A stretch of DNA of 64,000 nt from Stercorarius parasiticus (GCA_013396915.1 VWZL01003481.1:1-64000), one strand, 5' to 3'; positions 33,550-47,400 are shown, counted from the stretch's first letter. The notes: generated by a model not told the origin, from the letters alone. Numbers and translations: made by a program.

Positions 33550-34386
33550 TCGATTTTTTAAATTAGAGATCACAATCTCCACAGTAATGGGGTCAAACTC
33601 CATCCCAGCTATGCTGGTAGAAGTCTGGATTAGCAGCAACTGGAATGCAGACAGATAAAACCAGGGAACAAAGAAAGAATGAGCAGGCAGACTGAGCAAA
33701 ATAGGCTGTGCTGAAGGCCAGCCAGCCAAGTGAGCTCTGCTCCAAATAGCGAAGAAATCAGTGCAGAGGGTTTTTTCAATGACTGTATTCTCCAATTAAT
33801 ATTTTCCATCTAAAAAGAACATCTTTACGGTTTTTATTATACACACAAATTAAATGGCAATTCTGAAGAAAACTGATTAGCATCAGTGCTGTTCCTTCCA
33901 CCAAACACTAAGTGAATTAAAGACAGCTAAACCCACAACTTACAGATGCAGCATCATTAAACGCTCCCTACTGTATTTGCCCTCACATGATCACACCATT
34001 TTTTCTGTAATTCCACATAATCAAACCAATTCATTTCACTTTAAAGAAAAGGTAAAAAGCCTATTATTGAAATATCTTAAAGTTCTTTCTGAAAAAAGCC
34101 AAAAGCTATTAAGCAAATTCATGACCTATTTTTAGATTCCTTTCATTTTACAGGAGGCTGCTGTGTGCCAGCTCTGTGAGATCTGCCAACTCTCTTCCCC
34201 CCCCCGCCTTAAACAAGGCGTAAACGAACTTAGCTAGTAGATTCTCTTTATAGTATAAACCCTCCAAATGTAGAGCTACACATATGTAGCACTCAGCAGA
34301 ATTACTGAAGCTCAAGTTTAGTTTTTCTCCTTACAAAAATACATTTAGATTGCTATTAAAAACCAACACAGCATCACAGTCCTTAC

Positions 34387-34549
34387 CAATGTCCTGAGTG
34401 TCTTGGTTGCTCTGTCTGGCTCTCATCTGTAGTTGGAACTTATGCTGGGAAGAGCATAGATGCAAAAGGTACTGGCAAGTCTTACTATTGTCAGTCTGAA
34501 ATGCATGCTTGATACCATCTGATGTGTTCTGCAAAGTTATTTTCTTCTT
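34387..34549 (-). CDS. PTPN13: PTPN13 exon w11: end of the FERM F3 lobe
   Basis: Encodes KKKITLQNTSDGIKHAFQTD, NSKTCQYLLHLCSSQHKFQL and QMRARQSNQDTQDI. The helix CQYLLHLCSSQHKFQLQMRA is the C-terminal helix of the FERM F3 (PH/PTB-like) lobe. Acceptor TTGTGTAG, donor GTAAGG, 163 bases. The 1.15-kb intron 34550-35704 is unremarkable. Confidence 0.97.
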
Positions 34550-35704
34550 CTACACAATGCAGAAAAAAAAAAGTTGAAGACCATGATTTCTTTTAGCCTA
34601 CAACGAATTTTACATTTGCTCGTGCACAGTTACAGGATTCAAACTTTTAGTAAAGCAAAATGCACTGATGGGAGAGATTTCTGTTAAAATAGGGGTTGAA
34701 AGTAATTTGAGATTTACAAAATAGCTCTTTAAAGATGTTTCTGGGCTAGCTGAGATGGTACTTTATTATTATTTAATCCATCTCTGTTACTATTAGTGCT
34801 GACAAATGACAACCAATACTATTACATTTTGCAGGATGGGGTTTTCAAAAACCTCTGAGGAAGTCACAGAAGTGCTGCTGCTCATGACAAAAAGAACTAG
34901 AAGCCCATCTAATTATTAAATCTACCAGTTAATGTTCCAGGTCTTACGTTTATCTTTTTAGTAATTTTTAAAATTCAATTTACCAATTCTAGCTAAAATC
35001 ATATCACAGATGAAACAGGCTCTAGCTTTGCAATAAGGTATCGGCGTTAGAAGTACTGTTTTCAAGACCTGTATAAAGGTAAGGATTTGAACCTCAACAC
35101 CTCATTAAAAACTGACACCAGATTATTGTGTACCCACTAAGGTTGGCTGGTATTGTCCAGATCAAGTGTCAGCCCCTGTCATCTATTTCATTTAACTTAA
35201 CTACTCTTGGAAATGTAAAAACTTAAAAGGAACATAGGTGCATCTCCTAGTTACACTAAGTACTGGCATTTGCCAGTATCCAGGTCCTCTAATGCAGGAT
35301 TCTTACTCTTCACTACCCATGTCCCATATGACAGCACGGGCATATTGACCAGAAATGCAGTAAATGGGCAAAGCTTCTCCGCGTGCTAAGAGTAGCCCTT
35401 GACCTATCTTTGACCTCTTTAGAAGGAAGTCATGTTTCACATCAATACAGATTTGCCAAAACACAGGTGCTAAACTCTCTTCTAAGGCTGGAACCTCAGC
35501 AGCATAGAATGCAAGGTAATAAGAGAAAAAAAAAAAGTAAAAACTCCTATTTCAATGCCATAATACAACACAACTCAGACACACAAAACGTAGTCAGATT
35601 ACACTGGAAACCATCAGCTTAATTTACAGAAATAACAAACACACAAAACCAGTATCTGGAGATACAAATGTAGACATGTGCACACAGAAAAGAGACTGAC
35701 TTAC

Positions 35705-35887
35705 ACTAAAGGATATTTTCTTTGTTTCTCTCCATGGGAAGCGTAGTACAGGTGTGCGGGCACCATTGTGAACTTCAAAAATAACAACTCCTTTGGAGCA
35801 CACTCCCAGAAGGATACCTGTTTGGGATCTCTTCTCAGGCAATACATGATGAAGATGAACCCCATATTCTGTGAGCCTCTGACACAA
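35705..35887 (-). CDS. PTPN13: PTPN13 exon w10: FERM F3 strands
   Basis: Encodes LCQRLTEYGVHLHHVLPEKR, SQTGILLGVCSKGVVIFEVH and RFPWRETKKISFS. GILLGVCSKGV and RFPWRETKKISF are diagnostic FERM F3 strands. Acceptor TGTACAG, donor GTAAGT, 183 bases, phase 0 at both ends. The first codon is Leu where mammals have Val. Confidence 0.97.
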
Positions 35888-36584
35888 CTGTACAGATTAA
35901 TGTAATTAAACTTCTAAGAATATGAAGTTAAGGCTATTACAAGTTTTTTATACCTCTATATAAATATTTTAACATATGCATATATATCTGGATTTTAGAA
36001 AAAAGATTTCTCTCCGCCTGGTGATTCCACTTACACAATTTACAGACGTTACAACAGAGAAACATCAGCTGCTCTGGAGGGTTATAAGTCTTGGTAGTAT
36101 CTCTTTATCTGCCAAACACTACAGCAAACAAACCTAGCATTTATTAAAATCAAACAACGAAAGCATGAATCAATAACGTCTGTGAGTAAATCAAACTTGC
36201 ACAAACCAATTTTTGGTAACAAACTGTAACCAGCCAGATGCACTTGTTACTGACACAATTCTTAAACGCAGAATTAGATTAACACTGCAATTCTGTCATC
36301 ACATTAAGGCATCATAACTGCCAAAAGATGCAGTTTCACTCACTTTGCGCTCCCAGTCATTCATTCTTGCTTTCTCTTCAGTACCAGCATAAGGGATTGA
36401 TGTAATGACTTAAACGAGGGAATGCAACTGCTCTCCCCACCCCAGTCAGACTAGGTTTAGCTAGGATCAGGTCCCCTAGTCTTGTTCTCTGTGGTTAAGT
36501 TACAAGAACACTTCTGCTAAACAAGCAACAGCCTTATAAGGGGCAAAGTCAGCTGAGTGCTTCTTCCATCACCTTCTTAAAGGG

Positions 36585-36622
36585 ACTGTGAAACTACAGT
36601 GTGACTGTGAAATTACAGTGTA
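36585..36622 (+). repeat. 19-bp tandem duplication
   Basis: ACTGTGAAACTACAGTGTG is followed at once by ACTGTGAAATTACAGTGTA, 17 of 19 identical. It lies in the 1.4-kb intron w9-w10 (35888-37273), which otherwise shows nothing. Confidence 0.9.
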
Positions 36623-37273
36623 ATGGTTATCCAGTGTCTCAGCAGCAAACCATCACCCCCTGAACTCGTTTGCAGTCATTGTATCAAGGCAGGACCTGAC
36701 CATTATCTCCTGAACAACAGCAGCAAAATCTGTAATTACATTTCCTAATGTGCCCTTTTAGAATAAACCAAATATATCTGTGATTGTAGTTTTCCTATCA
36801 TCTTACATAGTACCTGTACAAGAAAGTCTGCTTGGTAATGCTTCTGGCTTGCTTCATACCAAGCATCGTAAGCAGTTTTAGCTGTTACAAAACTTTTCGT
36901 AATTTAAATTTTTTTTTTCCTCAACAGATAGAACAAAGGGCTTAGGGAACCTAGGGTGCGCTGCCTCGTAATCTTAGCTTCCTTTAGAGTAAACACAAGG
37001 ATCAACAGTTGCTTTTAACTAGTTTGAGCTAAAGCAGGAAAACCACTGGTTAGGAAAAAAAAAAAGTGAAGAGGACTTCCTTCCCATCTATTAAGATTTC
37101 TTTTCACTTGTCATGAAGTATCTTTTGAGAAGACCTTTTCAGCTTTCTTTCTTTCAGTGTTATTCAAGAACCTGAGCTGTTTTCCTGTGCTTTCGCTAGA
37201 AGTCCACACACCCATATTCCCACACAGAATTTCTTAAATCACAGATTAAGGGAGTAAACTGCTGCCCACTTAC

Positions 37274-37426
37274 CTTCAAAAATTCTAACTCTGTCTCTTT
37301 TTCAGATGCACCCACATAGGTGCTATGCAATTTTGGCAGCTCTTCCTTGATGTAGGACAGATCTAGTTTCTCCATCACCCTAGCCGGGACATAGTGTTCT
37401 AGTCTGAAATATGACATGCCATGCAC
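37274..37426 (-). CDS. PTPN13: PTPN13 exon w9: FERM F2 lobe, second part
   Basis: Encodes VHGMSYFRLEHYVPARVMEK, LDLSYIKEELPKLHSTYVGA and SEKETELEFLK. This is the last part of the acyl-CoA-binding-like F2 lobe. Acceptor TGTTTTAG, donor GTAAGT, 153 bases, phase 0 at both ends. Confidence 0.97.
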
Positions 37427-37841
37427 CTAAAACATGGAAAAATTTTGTGATAGCATCTCCATATACTACTCTATGAGCACAAATGAAGCAGGAACATGCA
37501 TTTTGCAGAGAATCGTACCTTACAACTGAGCAAAGGGCGGGATTTGGAATCTCAACCCTGACCCAGAGCTTAATTTCACATATGGTTTCCTCCTATTCAA
37601 GCCTGACTCTACTTTCACTGAAGAGAGAGGGTTCAACACCCAGATCTTGAACTAGATTCTGCAACAGCCCTGTGTTAGACTAAAAGAAAACTTGCCCACA
37701 GCAAAAAATTGCCAACAGCATATCAGCTGAGCTTCCAGCCCAGGGCAGAGCAGAGCTGTAAAGCGTGTGTGGCAGCTCACAGTCCATTCTTTAATTAAGC
37801 AGCAAGAACAAAGGTTCTCAAAGGTGAAACTGATTGTGTAC

Positions 37842-37980
37842 CTCTGTCTGGTAATCTCCATACTCAGCTTGGAGAGCTAGGGATGCTAATAATAAGGCTG
37901 TCTCATCATCACAGTGCATCCTGTCTTCCAGGATGTCCTTCCGCAACTGTAGATAATACTGGTGACAGGTCAGCGTATGC
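37842..37980 (-). CDS. PTPN13: PTPN13 exon w8: FERM F2 lobe, first part
   Basis: Encodes HTLTCHQYYLQLRKDILEDR, MHCDDETALLLASLALQAEY and GDYQTE. The helices with LLLASLALQAEYGDY are typical of the F2 lobe. Acceptor TGTTCTAG, donor GTACAC, 139 bases. The 415-base intron after it shows nothing. Confidence 0.97.
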
Positions 37981-38134
37981 CTAGAACAGGAAAACAAAAC
38001 AAAAACTACAAAACACCCCCACACCATCTTTGGTACTCTTCTGTTACAGCAAATTTCCAGTATTTGATTAATATCCAATTTCTGTCCATAAATTTAGGGC
38101 TTAAGGGGTTAAAAAAAAAATTTCACACACTCAC

Positions 38135-38288
38135 TGTATAAGACTGACATCATCCACAAAAAACTTTATGCGAAAAAACAAAGTGAAGTTTACAGGGGGC
38201 TTGTTCTTTTTCTTTGGTTCTTCTTTCCATCCTTCTGGAGCTACTTTACTTAGCTTTATGTCAGGATCAACGAAGAAAAATTCATTGT
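38135..38288 (-). CDS. PTPN13: PTPN13 exon w7: FERM F1/F2 junction
   Basis: Encodes NEFFFVDPDIKLSKVAPEGW, KEEPKKKNKPPVNFTLFFRI and KFFVDDVSLI. It carries the end of the ubiquitin-like F1 lobe and the FxLxFRxKFF strand entering F2. Acceptor CATGGCAG, donor GTGAGT, 154 bases. Confidence 0.97.
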
Positions 38289-39338
38289 CTGCCATGAATG
38301 TTAAAGGGAAGCACACAGGTAAAAACATTAAAACCAAATATTTTCTCCAGCTGAGGATCAAGATCAAATTTACAATTCTGAAATTTGGTTTTGAACAGTA
38401 AGGTTTTCTGTTGACTAACAATGGCTTATAAGCACAATAGCTATTAAAGAGAACAGTGAATAAGGGCAGAAGAAGTAATTTTATAGTTATCCTGAAGACA
38501 CCAGTAAAAAAAAAAAGTTACCTTCCGTGATAGCTACAAAATAGGAGTTAGGGTTTCTTTAAAATTTCAAATTTCTTATCCCATAGGAATTCCAAAATCT
38601 GTGATTACTTCTCTCCCTTACTACTCTTCTGTCCTATCTATATTTCTGCAAAATGTTTTCAAGGCTTTCCAAGTTGGCAAGAGCACTGGGAGCCTGCCAT
38701 GGATAGAGTAAGCTCTTAGGCTGCTATGGGCTTCTATCTCACACCAATATTCTGAGCACTACAGTTCTGCAACAGCCTCTGAGATATGCCGACAGGAAAC
38801 CTGGTTCTGAACAAATTAGTTCTGCCACAATGACCTCCTACCCAGTGGGGGAAAAAGACAAGTCCAATTTCTGGTCTGTTTGAATAGCAAAAAATTAACA
38901 GCTCACAAGCAAATTCTTTTTTCTTAAGGCTACTCCCTCTAAACAAGGGGTCCTCCTATGCATCCCAACAGGTCTGCCACCACAAGACGCTGCAACATTG
39001 CCAAGGGCATATTGACAAAACCCAAAGCCCTTTCATGTCATGTGAGGGTACTCTGAGTGTCAGATTCAGAGTGAAGGCAAGAAACAGCAGGGAAGAAAAC
39101 TCAGCAGCCAAAAGCAAAAGGCTGCCCAAGCTGAGCTGCCATTACTCAGGCAAACATGGAATTTTATTGTACCAAGTTGTTCTTCATTGAGGAATGTATT
39201 TCGCCTCAATACAAGACAATATAACTCAAAGTAAATGCTTTGTAGATATTAGGCAGTCTCTGCTTATCTTTTCTCAACACCATGTAGCTAATTCTTCTTA
39301 TTCTGTACCTGTCAGCTACATCAAATCATTATTCTTAC
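38289..39338. other. PTPN13 intron w6-w7, 1.05 kb
   Basis: No gene, RNA gene or nameable repeat seen. Confidence 0.6.
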
Positions 39339-39513
39339 CTCTTAAAGTAGCCAATCCAAACAAGTGATGCTCCACCAAGCCAATATGGGCAACAACCATA
39401 TCAAAGACGTCTTTACATATTGTTTTGGTATCACAGGTCAGCTCCAGCTTCTGCCCACTTAGAAGCATCACATTTACTTTTCGCCTGGTATCATCATTCT
39501 TCCCTTTCTTAGT
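39339..39513 (-). CDS. PTPN13: PTPN13 exon w6: FERM F1 lobe
   Basis: Encodes TKKGKNDDTRRKVNVMLLSG, QKLELTCDTKTICKDVFDMV and VAHIGLVEHHLFGLATLR. This is the ubiquitin-like F1 lobe that opens the FERM domain. Acceptor AATGCAG, donor GTAAGA, 175 bases; only 109 bases of intron separate it from w5. Confidence 0.97.
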
Positions 39514-39622
39514 CTGCATTTTGCGAAATAAAAAATCCCAACATTCACACTCGTGATAAAAGCACATTTGTTCATTTAACGTATTTCCCCTGCCACCGAT
39601 GGCTGAATAGCCCCTTTCTTAC

Positions 39623-39697
39623 CAAGATAGACTTCGGTAGATCCAAGGAGATGAACGGCTCAATCGTCATTTTCACAAACTCAGGGCCAAAGAAATT
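39623..39697 (-). CDS. PTPN13: PTPN13 exon w5: segment just before the FERM domain
   Basis: A 75-base exon encoding NFFGPEFVKMTIEPFISLDL then PKSIL, nearly identical to mammals. Acceptor GATTTGCAG, donor GTAAGA, phase 0 at both ends. Confidence 0.96.
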
Positions 39698-41197
39698 CTG
39701 CAAATCACAAGAGTATGAATGAACTCTGCGTTGCTGGAACAACAGACTGAGGCACAGTTAACTCCTGCCCTGAAAATGCCAAAGAGGAACCAAAGGCCGA
39801 AACTCGAAAATTGCACCGAATTCCTCCTATGAGCTGGTAAGTCTAAAGAACCCAATTTTGCCAGCACGCGTGCCAGATACCACTGGCAAGCTACAGCGTT
39901 GGCAACATCATTATTCTGCATATTTTCCTTCCTTTGCTGGGCAAAAAGCCAACACTGTAATATTATTTGTCTTCCTTTAAAATACAGGGTGTGGGTTGCA
40001 TATTGGGACCATCTGGGCTTACCTCAGTAAGCAACTGCCTGACATTACTAAGGTTTTCTGCATTGGTGGTGATTCTGCCTTGACAAGTCTCTGCCGGTGA
40101 CACACGTGTCTCATCTCCTGAAGACTAAAATGTTTCAGCCTAATCCTATCTGCTGGGTTCAAGTAGAGATCCTGGCCAATTTCTGTCCGCCTTTAGACAA
40201 ATAAATGTTCTACTAATTCACACTCTAAATTATAGGAGGTCTGTCCAAACTGTTACAGGACGTCCTCTGCAGAATACCCAATTCAATACCACATTAAAAA
40301 GGTGGCCCAAGATTCACCTTTTGAGGGAAAACCTTCACTGGCTACTGCCTACTACCTACTGTGTACTATATGTAAAACATTCACACCTACACCTCTTAAG
40401 CGCCAAGGGGGAATCAACCTGGTTAGTTAAAGCCTATATGAACTAAGTGGTTAGTGCTATGGACTGGAGACAGACACAGGAACTATTACCTGGGATTAGG
40501 ACAGCAAATTCACTTGAGTTTTGTTTCAAGTTTTCCCAGCCTTAAAAAAGTAGTAATACATAAATTCAATTCACTGAAAGCAGCAGCGGACGGCATGAAG
40601 GCGTCATCTCTCCTAAACATCAGCCACTCCATTTACCTACACCTCTGTCTCCCTCTTTCTCTGTGGTCTTACATTTCATCCACATACCAAGACAGCTGGG
40701 AAAGGAAAGGTGAGTTTGCACAGTGATTCAAAGTGACACCTAGAGCCAAATTAATCCTCTCTGCCTTTCTTTACCTTCCCAACTTGTTAATTTAATAAAC
40801 CTTTGATGCTGGTGGGACTCATCCACATTCCACCAAGAGAAATAAATGCAAATCAAAGTGGTTGAAAACACTACAGAATACAGGAGAAAACTACGCCTCA
40901 CCTTTGTTAGGGTGCTATATTGTTTAATCGATGCAATCTTTAATGAAGGCTTGCTGTCTGTTTTAGCATCTCTTGATACCGCTTTAGGCTACGTAGCCAC
41001 TTATGCCACAAAACCTCAGAATTTTACCCTGTGAGAGTAGGTCTTTCCTATCAGGGCAACACCAAACACTTAGCATTTAATCTGTTGATTACTGCTTAGT
41101 ACAGGACCTAGTTTATGAATCTCACATATTAGAGTTTCAGCCAAGATACTACTCTGTTTCAATGAAAATAAGAGTTCACCTGAGATCAGGGCATTAC
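39698..41197. other. PTPN13 intron w4-w5, 1.5 kb
   Basis: No gene or nameable repeat seen. Confidence 0.6.
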
Positions 41198-41417
41198 CCT
41201 CAGTTTTCTTTGTGTCATGGCTGTTTCCAGGGCTATTTCTCTCAGCGGATCTCTGGTGATGTCAAGCATTGAGGACCTAATTGCATCTCCTGAGTAGAGG
41301 TTAGGTCGGGACTGCCTGAGAGCCATTCTAGCTTGCAGTTGCATCATTTCTTCTTCCTGATGCTTTAGCATCACTTCTTGATTTATTAGATTGCCTTCAA
41401 ATGGTGCTTCATGTTGC
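41198..41417 (-). CDS. PTPN13: PTPN13 exon w4: coiled-coil segment
   Basis: Encodes QHEAPFEGNLINQEVMLKHQ, EEEMMQLQARMALRQSRPNL, YSGDAIRSSMLDITRDPLRE and IALETAMTQRKLR. The Gln/Glu/Met/Leu-rich stretch around EEEMMQLQARMALRQ is the predicted short coiled coil seen in the family. Acceptor ACTGTAG, donor GTAATG, 220 bases. Confidence 0.97.
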
Positions 41418-44400
41418 CTACAGTATAGTCAGAAGGGATGAAAGACATTAGTGGGTATGCCTAAGACATTATGCTGCTTTAAGTACTTATGTAAGTACTT
41501 AAACACTTAAGAGTAATGAAACCCAGAACAAAAACTAGTTTATCAAATACTACATTAAACACATTCATTCAGCAGCCAGGAGGTTAGCACTCTACAGCAA
41601 GCCTTCAATATAGAAAATGAGCAAACATGCCAAGTTTCTACAGCTGCCTGACATTTATTCATATGAAAATAAAAGCTCAGCTACTTGACACTACTACAGC
41701 AGGGACTGTGAAAAAGGTATGCTCAAAAACATGTTGTTAAAGAAAAAACTAAAATAATAGTGTACTTTATATAAGTAAATATTGCTCCAATCACTTTCTC
41801 TGTAGCAACTCTTTACGAACTCTTTGCACAATGCTGTTATTTATTCCCTGATTTTTCCTGAGCAGTAGTAAAGCTTGAAGTATTTATATAAATATTTTAT
41901 ATGTATCAACATCCTAAATACTAAATTATTCTAAATATCATACTCTAATGTTTTCATAATCTTATTTTGCTGGAAAAAAAAATCCCTTTTCTTTTAAATT
42001 CCTAAGAATGGCTTGGCCACCACAAAAAATAAATTAGAATCTAAATTAATAATCCAAAGGAAAAGAAGAGAAAAAACAAACAAAAAACCCATCAGTATTT
42101 CTGAGAAACACAGCAACCCATCCTCCCGTTCTTTTCTCAGCAGGTATGGATCCCAAATGTCCTACCAATTCTATTCTCTGTGGAAGGAAAATCCATGTCC
42201 CATTTTGGCTGAACAAAGCCATTTTTTATTTGAAAATCAGGAGGTCAGGAAACACGAAGAAAGAAGAAATCCAAGAAAAATAAAGCCAACTTCCACTCCC
42301 CTCCCTCTGCCCCATGCTTACAGAAAAACAACTTTAAACCCCAAACTAAGTGTAAACAAATCAAAGTTTCTTTAGAAATCCTAATACAAGAAAAAACAAT
42401 GTTTTCCCTCTGTTAACATAACTATACAGAGGCAATTCTTAAACACAAATGGACAGGGGAAACTAACAAGACTTTCATCTCCTAAAAAATGCTTTCAGCA
42501 ATTCTAAGCTAAATGGTAGTTTAGATGGTCCACTTAGAGTAATGAAAAACATGAAAGAGCAAAGAGTTTTGAAGGCTGCCTATCATTGCACTGAAGTTTA
42601 GCAATACAGATAGAGTAAGTCTTGCACTGACACTGATGTACAGTCCTTTGTAGTAAAAGGTAATCTACAAACTTTTAAAGACATTAAATTTATATACCTA
42701 CTTTTTAAAAGAACCTAAAGATATTTGGTGAATGACAAATCAGTTAAACTGAAAAAAAGAGAAAATGCACCTGTCCAAACAGTACAGTTGTCTATGCTAA
42801 TTGGTGGACATGATTTCAAATTTCTTTTTTTCATTTTTTTACAGCAAAGTTTCTAATGAATGCCAGTAGTGTGAACAGTGCACCGCATTCTCTCAATTTT
42901 TTTTAATACTAAAGATTCAATGGTTAGCATACAAAACCATCATTAAATTAAGAAGAGTTATATTATCATGAGAGTTCAAACAATAAAACGCTGCTTATGC
43001 GCCACAAACTGAGCAAAACAATGCTGAAGTTCCTCAAATGGAATTTCAGGGAAGATATAGAGTAGTTACAGAAAAATGTATTAACGTAAGTCCATTATCC
43101 TTTCCATTGTGCAGGGCTTTCATAGCATTGCTTCTCTTTTCCCTCCTTTGTTACTTTCTGCAACAGACTTCATAATGTGCATCTAAAAGGACAAAGTAAT
43201 CAGAAAAGGCCTCAGACCTGCAAAGACTTGTGCACATGCTTAGCTTTTCATGAAGAGGAAGCTTATTAAGATTGACATATGTGGGAATATTCACAACGAA
43301 ATATGTTAAATACACCCACGAGTGCCCTCCAGATCAAGGTCTAAGGGGATAGGCTCTGAAATAAATCAAACCCAAACACTTTCTGAACATAAATATCTGA
43401 GTTATCAAAGATTATACAAAAAAGACAGACATGTTGCAACTGGCTGTATCTGAAATCACTTGCTAATATGAAAACCCCTACTGCAGAAAAAAATGTTGCC
43501 ATTTTCATAACACAGAGGTCTGTCCAATAGAAGCAACCATAAGTTATTGTGTAAAGTATTATCATTATGTTGCTTTATCATCTTCGTTGACATTTATTAG
43601 TTTCTTTTAAAATTAGGGTGGGTGTAGGGGTGTCTGGGGAGGAAGCTCAAAAAACCTAATGGTTTAAAAATTTTCCTAACTTCGTATACAAGCACTATCA
43701 CCAACCAGAAATCATCACACTTCAGCATCCTGGGTAAGTAAAACTAACTCTGGCTTGGTCAGACTGCCATTTTCTATGGAGGGTATCAGAATGATTCACT
43801 CCTTAGGTTACAAGACAAGGAACGCATCTGTCATTCCGCAGAAGAGGAGATACTGTTGACAGATACAGGTAGAGATCTTAGTGAAGTTCAGAATATGCAA
43901 GTCTTATTACCCCAACAACAACAAAATATCCAAATTACATTCCTAACAGATAACATCATAAAAGTATGTTTCCTATGGTACTTCATCAGACAAATACTTG
44001 GCTTCTACTCTGTATTTTCATCAATGTCACACTGCAAACCAGAATCTCACAATTACTTATTAACCTGAAGATGGTAGGTGAGCAGTCACCTGGTAGGCTG
44101 ACTCTTACAAAAAAGGGAAGCAAATTAACTCCTCACCTAGTGTACTTACCAAGAAATTAGCAGGTATTAGATCAGAGAAGGAAGTTGGAAGAAGGGAAGC
44201 ACGTAGGCATTCTCTAATGATTAGTGCAGTGGAAAAATCAGGAACAGACTGAGAAAGACAGATGCCTTTTGGTAAAGTAGCAAGGATATGGAAATGAAAT
44301 CTAGTGGAAGGAAAAGGCAAGAGAAGGAAGAGATCCATGTCAGCTGCTGCTCCTGGAGAGAAAAATGAAGAAACAGTAAAGGAAAAAAACAACAAGGGGG

Positions 44401-47400
44401 AGAAAAATAAGGAATACAAGAAGCAAAGAGGAAACACAAACACAAGCATCCATTGCCACAAGGAAAGCATTCCAAGAAGTTTAAAGGATAACAGCAGTCA
44501 CAGACCACATTAAGGGTTTGAGTGTACTCTGAGTTTACTGTTGAAAAATCTATGGCTTTTGCTAGTTTAAAAGCAGTCCAGCCCACCCAAACAGCACAAG
44601 TCATGCTGGTTGATACCTCTGAACAGTTTCATTGTTTTTTTAAATATTGGTGGCAGGCTCACTCAAATCCAAATCCCCTTATTCGATTTACAACTCAGTT
44701 TTACAAGGATAATTCCGCAGATAATTAAGCGGACTGCCTCTAAGGACATGCCACAGGAGCAGTAAATTTAATATGTACTGAAGTACAGATGGTATCTCTG
44801 AACACAAAGAAAAACACTGAAACATACTCCCAAGTGCTGATGGAATTCGAGTAATGGATTAAGTTGCATATACTTCCCCAAACCCTGAAATCAAACAACT
44901 AGTCTGAGAATCTGCTCCTTGGAACTACTTGTCAAAAGTTTTACTTTGAGAGCTTATGTTTCTGAAGTTATAAAAGTCATGGTCTTCTGCAACACAGCAC
45001 ATTTTAAAGCAGTAACATGCAGTGTTCTGGATAAAAATACTAAGTTACTTTCTTAGAAATCTCCCTGCTTAACTATCTGCCATCTTTGATGGTATTCCTT
45101 TTTACACTTAGCACTGGAAAGTTTCAAGAGCTGTTGGAGAAAGACACAGAGAGAGAGCACGCATTATTTTCTACTCAGCTCACTTAATTAAGAGAGATAT
45201 TATCTAAGTATTATTCTAGGACGAAATTCTGCTTGTGGCTGCTTTCCCGTTTCTCAGTAAGTCTACCAAAAAAGCTAGTAAAACTAGCTTTGAGGAGTTC
45301 AGCCTCATTTTTCTGTCTTGGATATACTTACTAGTCTGGTACTTAGATTTTGAAGAAAAAAAAGGCAGCTTTTTCACCTTATGAAAATGGAGGAACAATT
45401 ATGAAAATCAGTAAAGATACAACAGTAAAGATGATATTTTTGTCCAAGTGTAGAGTAGTATCTTTTATCAAAGGCACAGAGAGAGGATGCCAAGCAGAGA
45501 GAGGAGATTCAAAAAATACTAAGTCTTGAAGTAAGACTGTATAGCTACATACATGTAAAATTCATTCAATTGCCAAGCACAACAGGTAAGTCCATGCTGC
45601 ACTTCCAAAACAATATTTTCCTTCTAGATTTCACACATACATAAATTATGTCCATTAAAGGTATCAGTCTTAACAGAACAATATAAAGTAAAATAACGTA
45701 AAATGAACTATGACTAAGTATGTACTGTTTTACCATGGCATTTTCACTTGCATAATAGACCCGATTCATTTACATCAATGTGACTTGTTTACATACACAT
45801 ACTACTTCCTGTTTACGAATCATTTTGTAAATAGAAACAAAAGTTCTCTATCAGCATCTGCAAATTACTGCTGTTTTATTTTGAAGCATAGCTACAGTGC
45901 TGAATTGGCAACTTCCCTGGGTTCAAGTCAAAGAAGAATGAAGGCTGACCTGGCAGCATTCACCAAAAGAAAAAAAACGAACAGCAAGTAAGTTAAGAAA
46001 GCTATACACTCATTCTCTACACACAGTAGTAATAGTCTACTTTGCCATTTTAGTGTGGTGCTAACACAGCATAAAATGCAAAGCAGAAAATTACAGCTCT
46101 TTAACGGGGTTACACAGAACTTAAACCTGCAACCTGAGTCCTTGAAAATTTGCCCTAAAAGCTCACATACTAGTCAAAATCTTCTTATGTCAAGACAAGC
46201 TGGATTTCTAAGATTGCTTGGACACTGCAGTTTAACACATATGTTGTTACATGAACACAGATATCATATTCCTGCCAACAAAGCAGTGTTGACCCAGCTA
46301 AGCAATGCCTAAATACTTCTCCCCTGCAAGAAATGCCAATACATATATTTCTAAATGACTTCGCATTTTTCAGGCAAAGTGCAAGTAGTAAGAAAACCAA
46401 TGCAGCTGCTCAGCAGATCACCGAAAGCTGCAAGATTTCCAAGCGACTGTTCTTTTGTTCATCTGCACTCTGATGCAGCTCACCTGAGCCCCTGCCTTAC
46501 TCAGATCCATTTAACACACACAATACAGTGTAAGAAGCAGATGTTCCTTTATTTTCACCTCCACATTCAAAGCGTGGCTCTAAGCCCTACTCATTGCGCA
46601 TCACCCTATATGTTAAATGAACACTGAGGACACATTTGAGAGCCTTGCCGCATCACCTGAAACAGTTCCAATCCTCAGACAGCTCTAAGATTCTTTAATA
46701 GCCTAGAGCAGGATTCCCATCCAAGTTACGCCAAAAACATATAAATTTCCTAAAATATTGAGCACAGAGCACAGCAGCAATCTTTCTTCTGATCTACCCC
46801 AAACAAAGCAAAACGCTGCCAAGAGAAGGCTTTGTTGTTGTAACGTGATGAGGTAAGAGGGGGAAGACATGTTTTGTGGGTTTGCTTTTTTTCTTTTTCC
46901 CCTTACTACAAAAATTATTTGAATCATTTTGATAAAATATTCCAATGTGATTCAATGTTTGGCAGAGACTAGAAGAACATTTTCCATCCGAAAGGTCAAT
47001 GTCAATAAAAAGTCTCAAACATTTGGAATGGAAGCACTCTCAAAACCTAACAGGTATTGGCAAGATACACTCCTGCTGTACCTGTATTCAGGTGATGTAC
47101 AAAGCTGAACCTACTTTTTAAAGCAATATTGATGAACAGCACTTGAAAAAATAATCCCCCAAAAGACGTAGTATTCAAATACACAAGACAGCAAAATAAA
47201 TTTCAAAAAGCATAAATTGTTACTGAACTGGCCTGCCTAATCAATGCTGAGCTATTACAAAAAATAATCCAACCACAACAACATAAACTAAGAGTCTGAG
47301 AGAATAGCCAACAAGATATATGGCTTTTGTCTTATTTCAAAGAAATAAGCATGCTATCGTTTCCTTATTAAATGAAAAAATGCAAGTTAATCCATATTAA

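Larger units (their letters stand above)
30240..34386. other. PTPN13 intron w11-w12, 4.1 kb
   Basis: Holds a G/T-rich tract at 31333-31382, a possible ancient repeat at 31757-31860, several poly-T and poly-A runs, and the assembly gap at 33538-33544. A 150-codon open frame on the plus strand (32143-32595) has no family features. Confidence 0.6.

Noticed and set aside
33490..33795. 101-codon frame on the minus strand across the N gap
   Set aside because: It crosses the unsequenced bases and has no recognisable content.
44105..44604. Overlapping 121- and 127-codon frames on the minus strand
   Set aside because: They come from a purine-rich plus-strand stretch (GAAA/GGAA runs) that reads as Leu/Phe/Ser/Cys; a composition effect.
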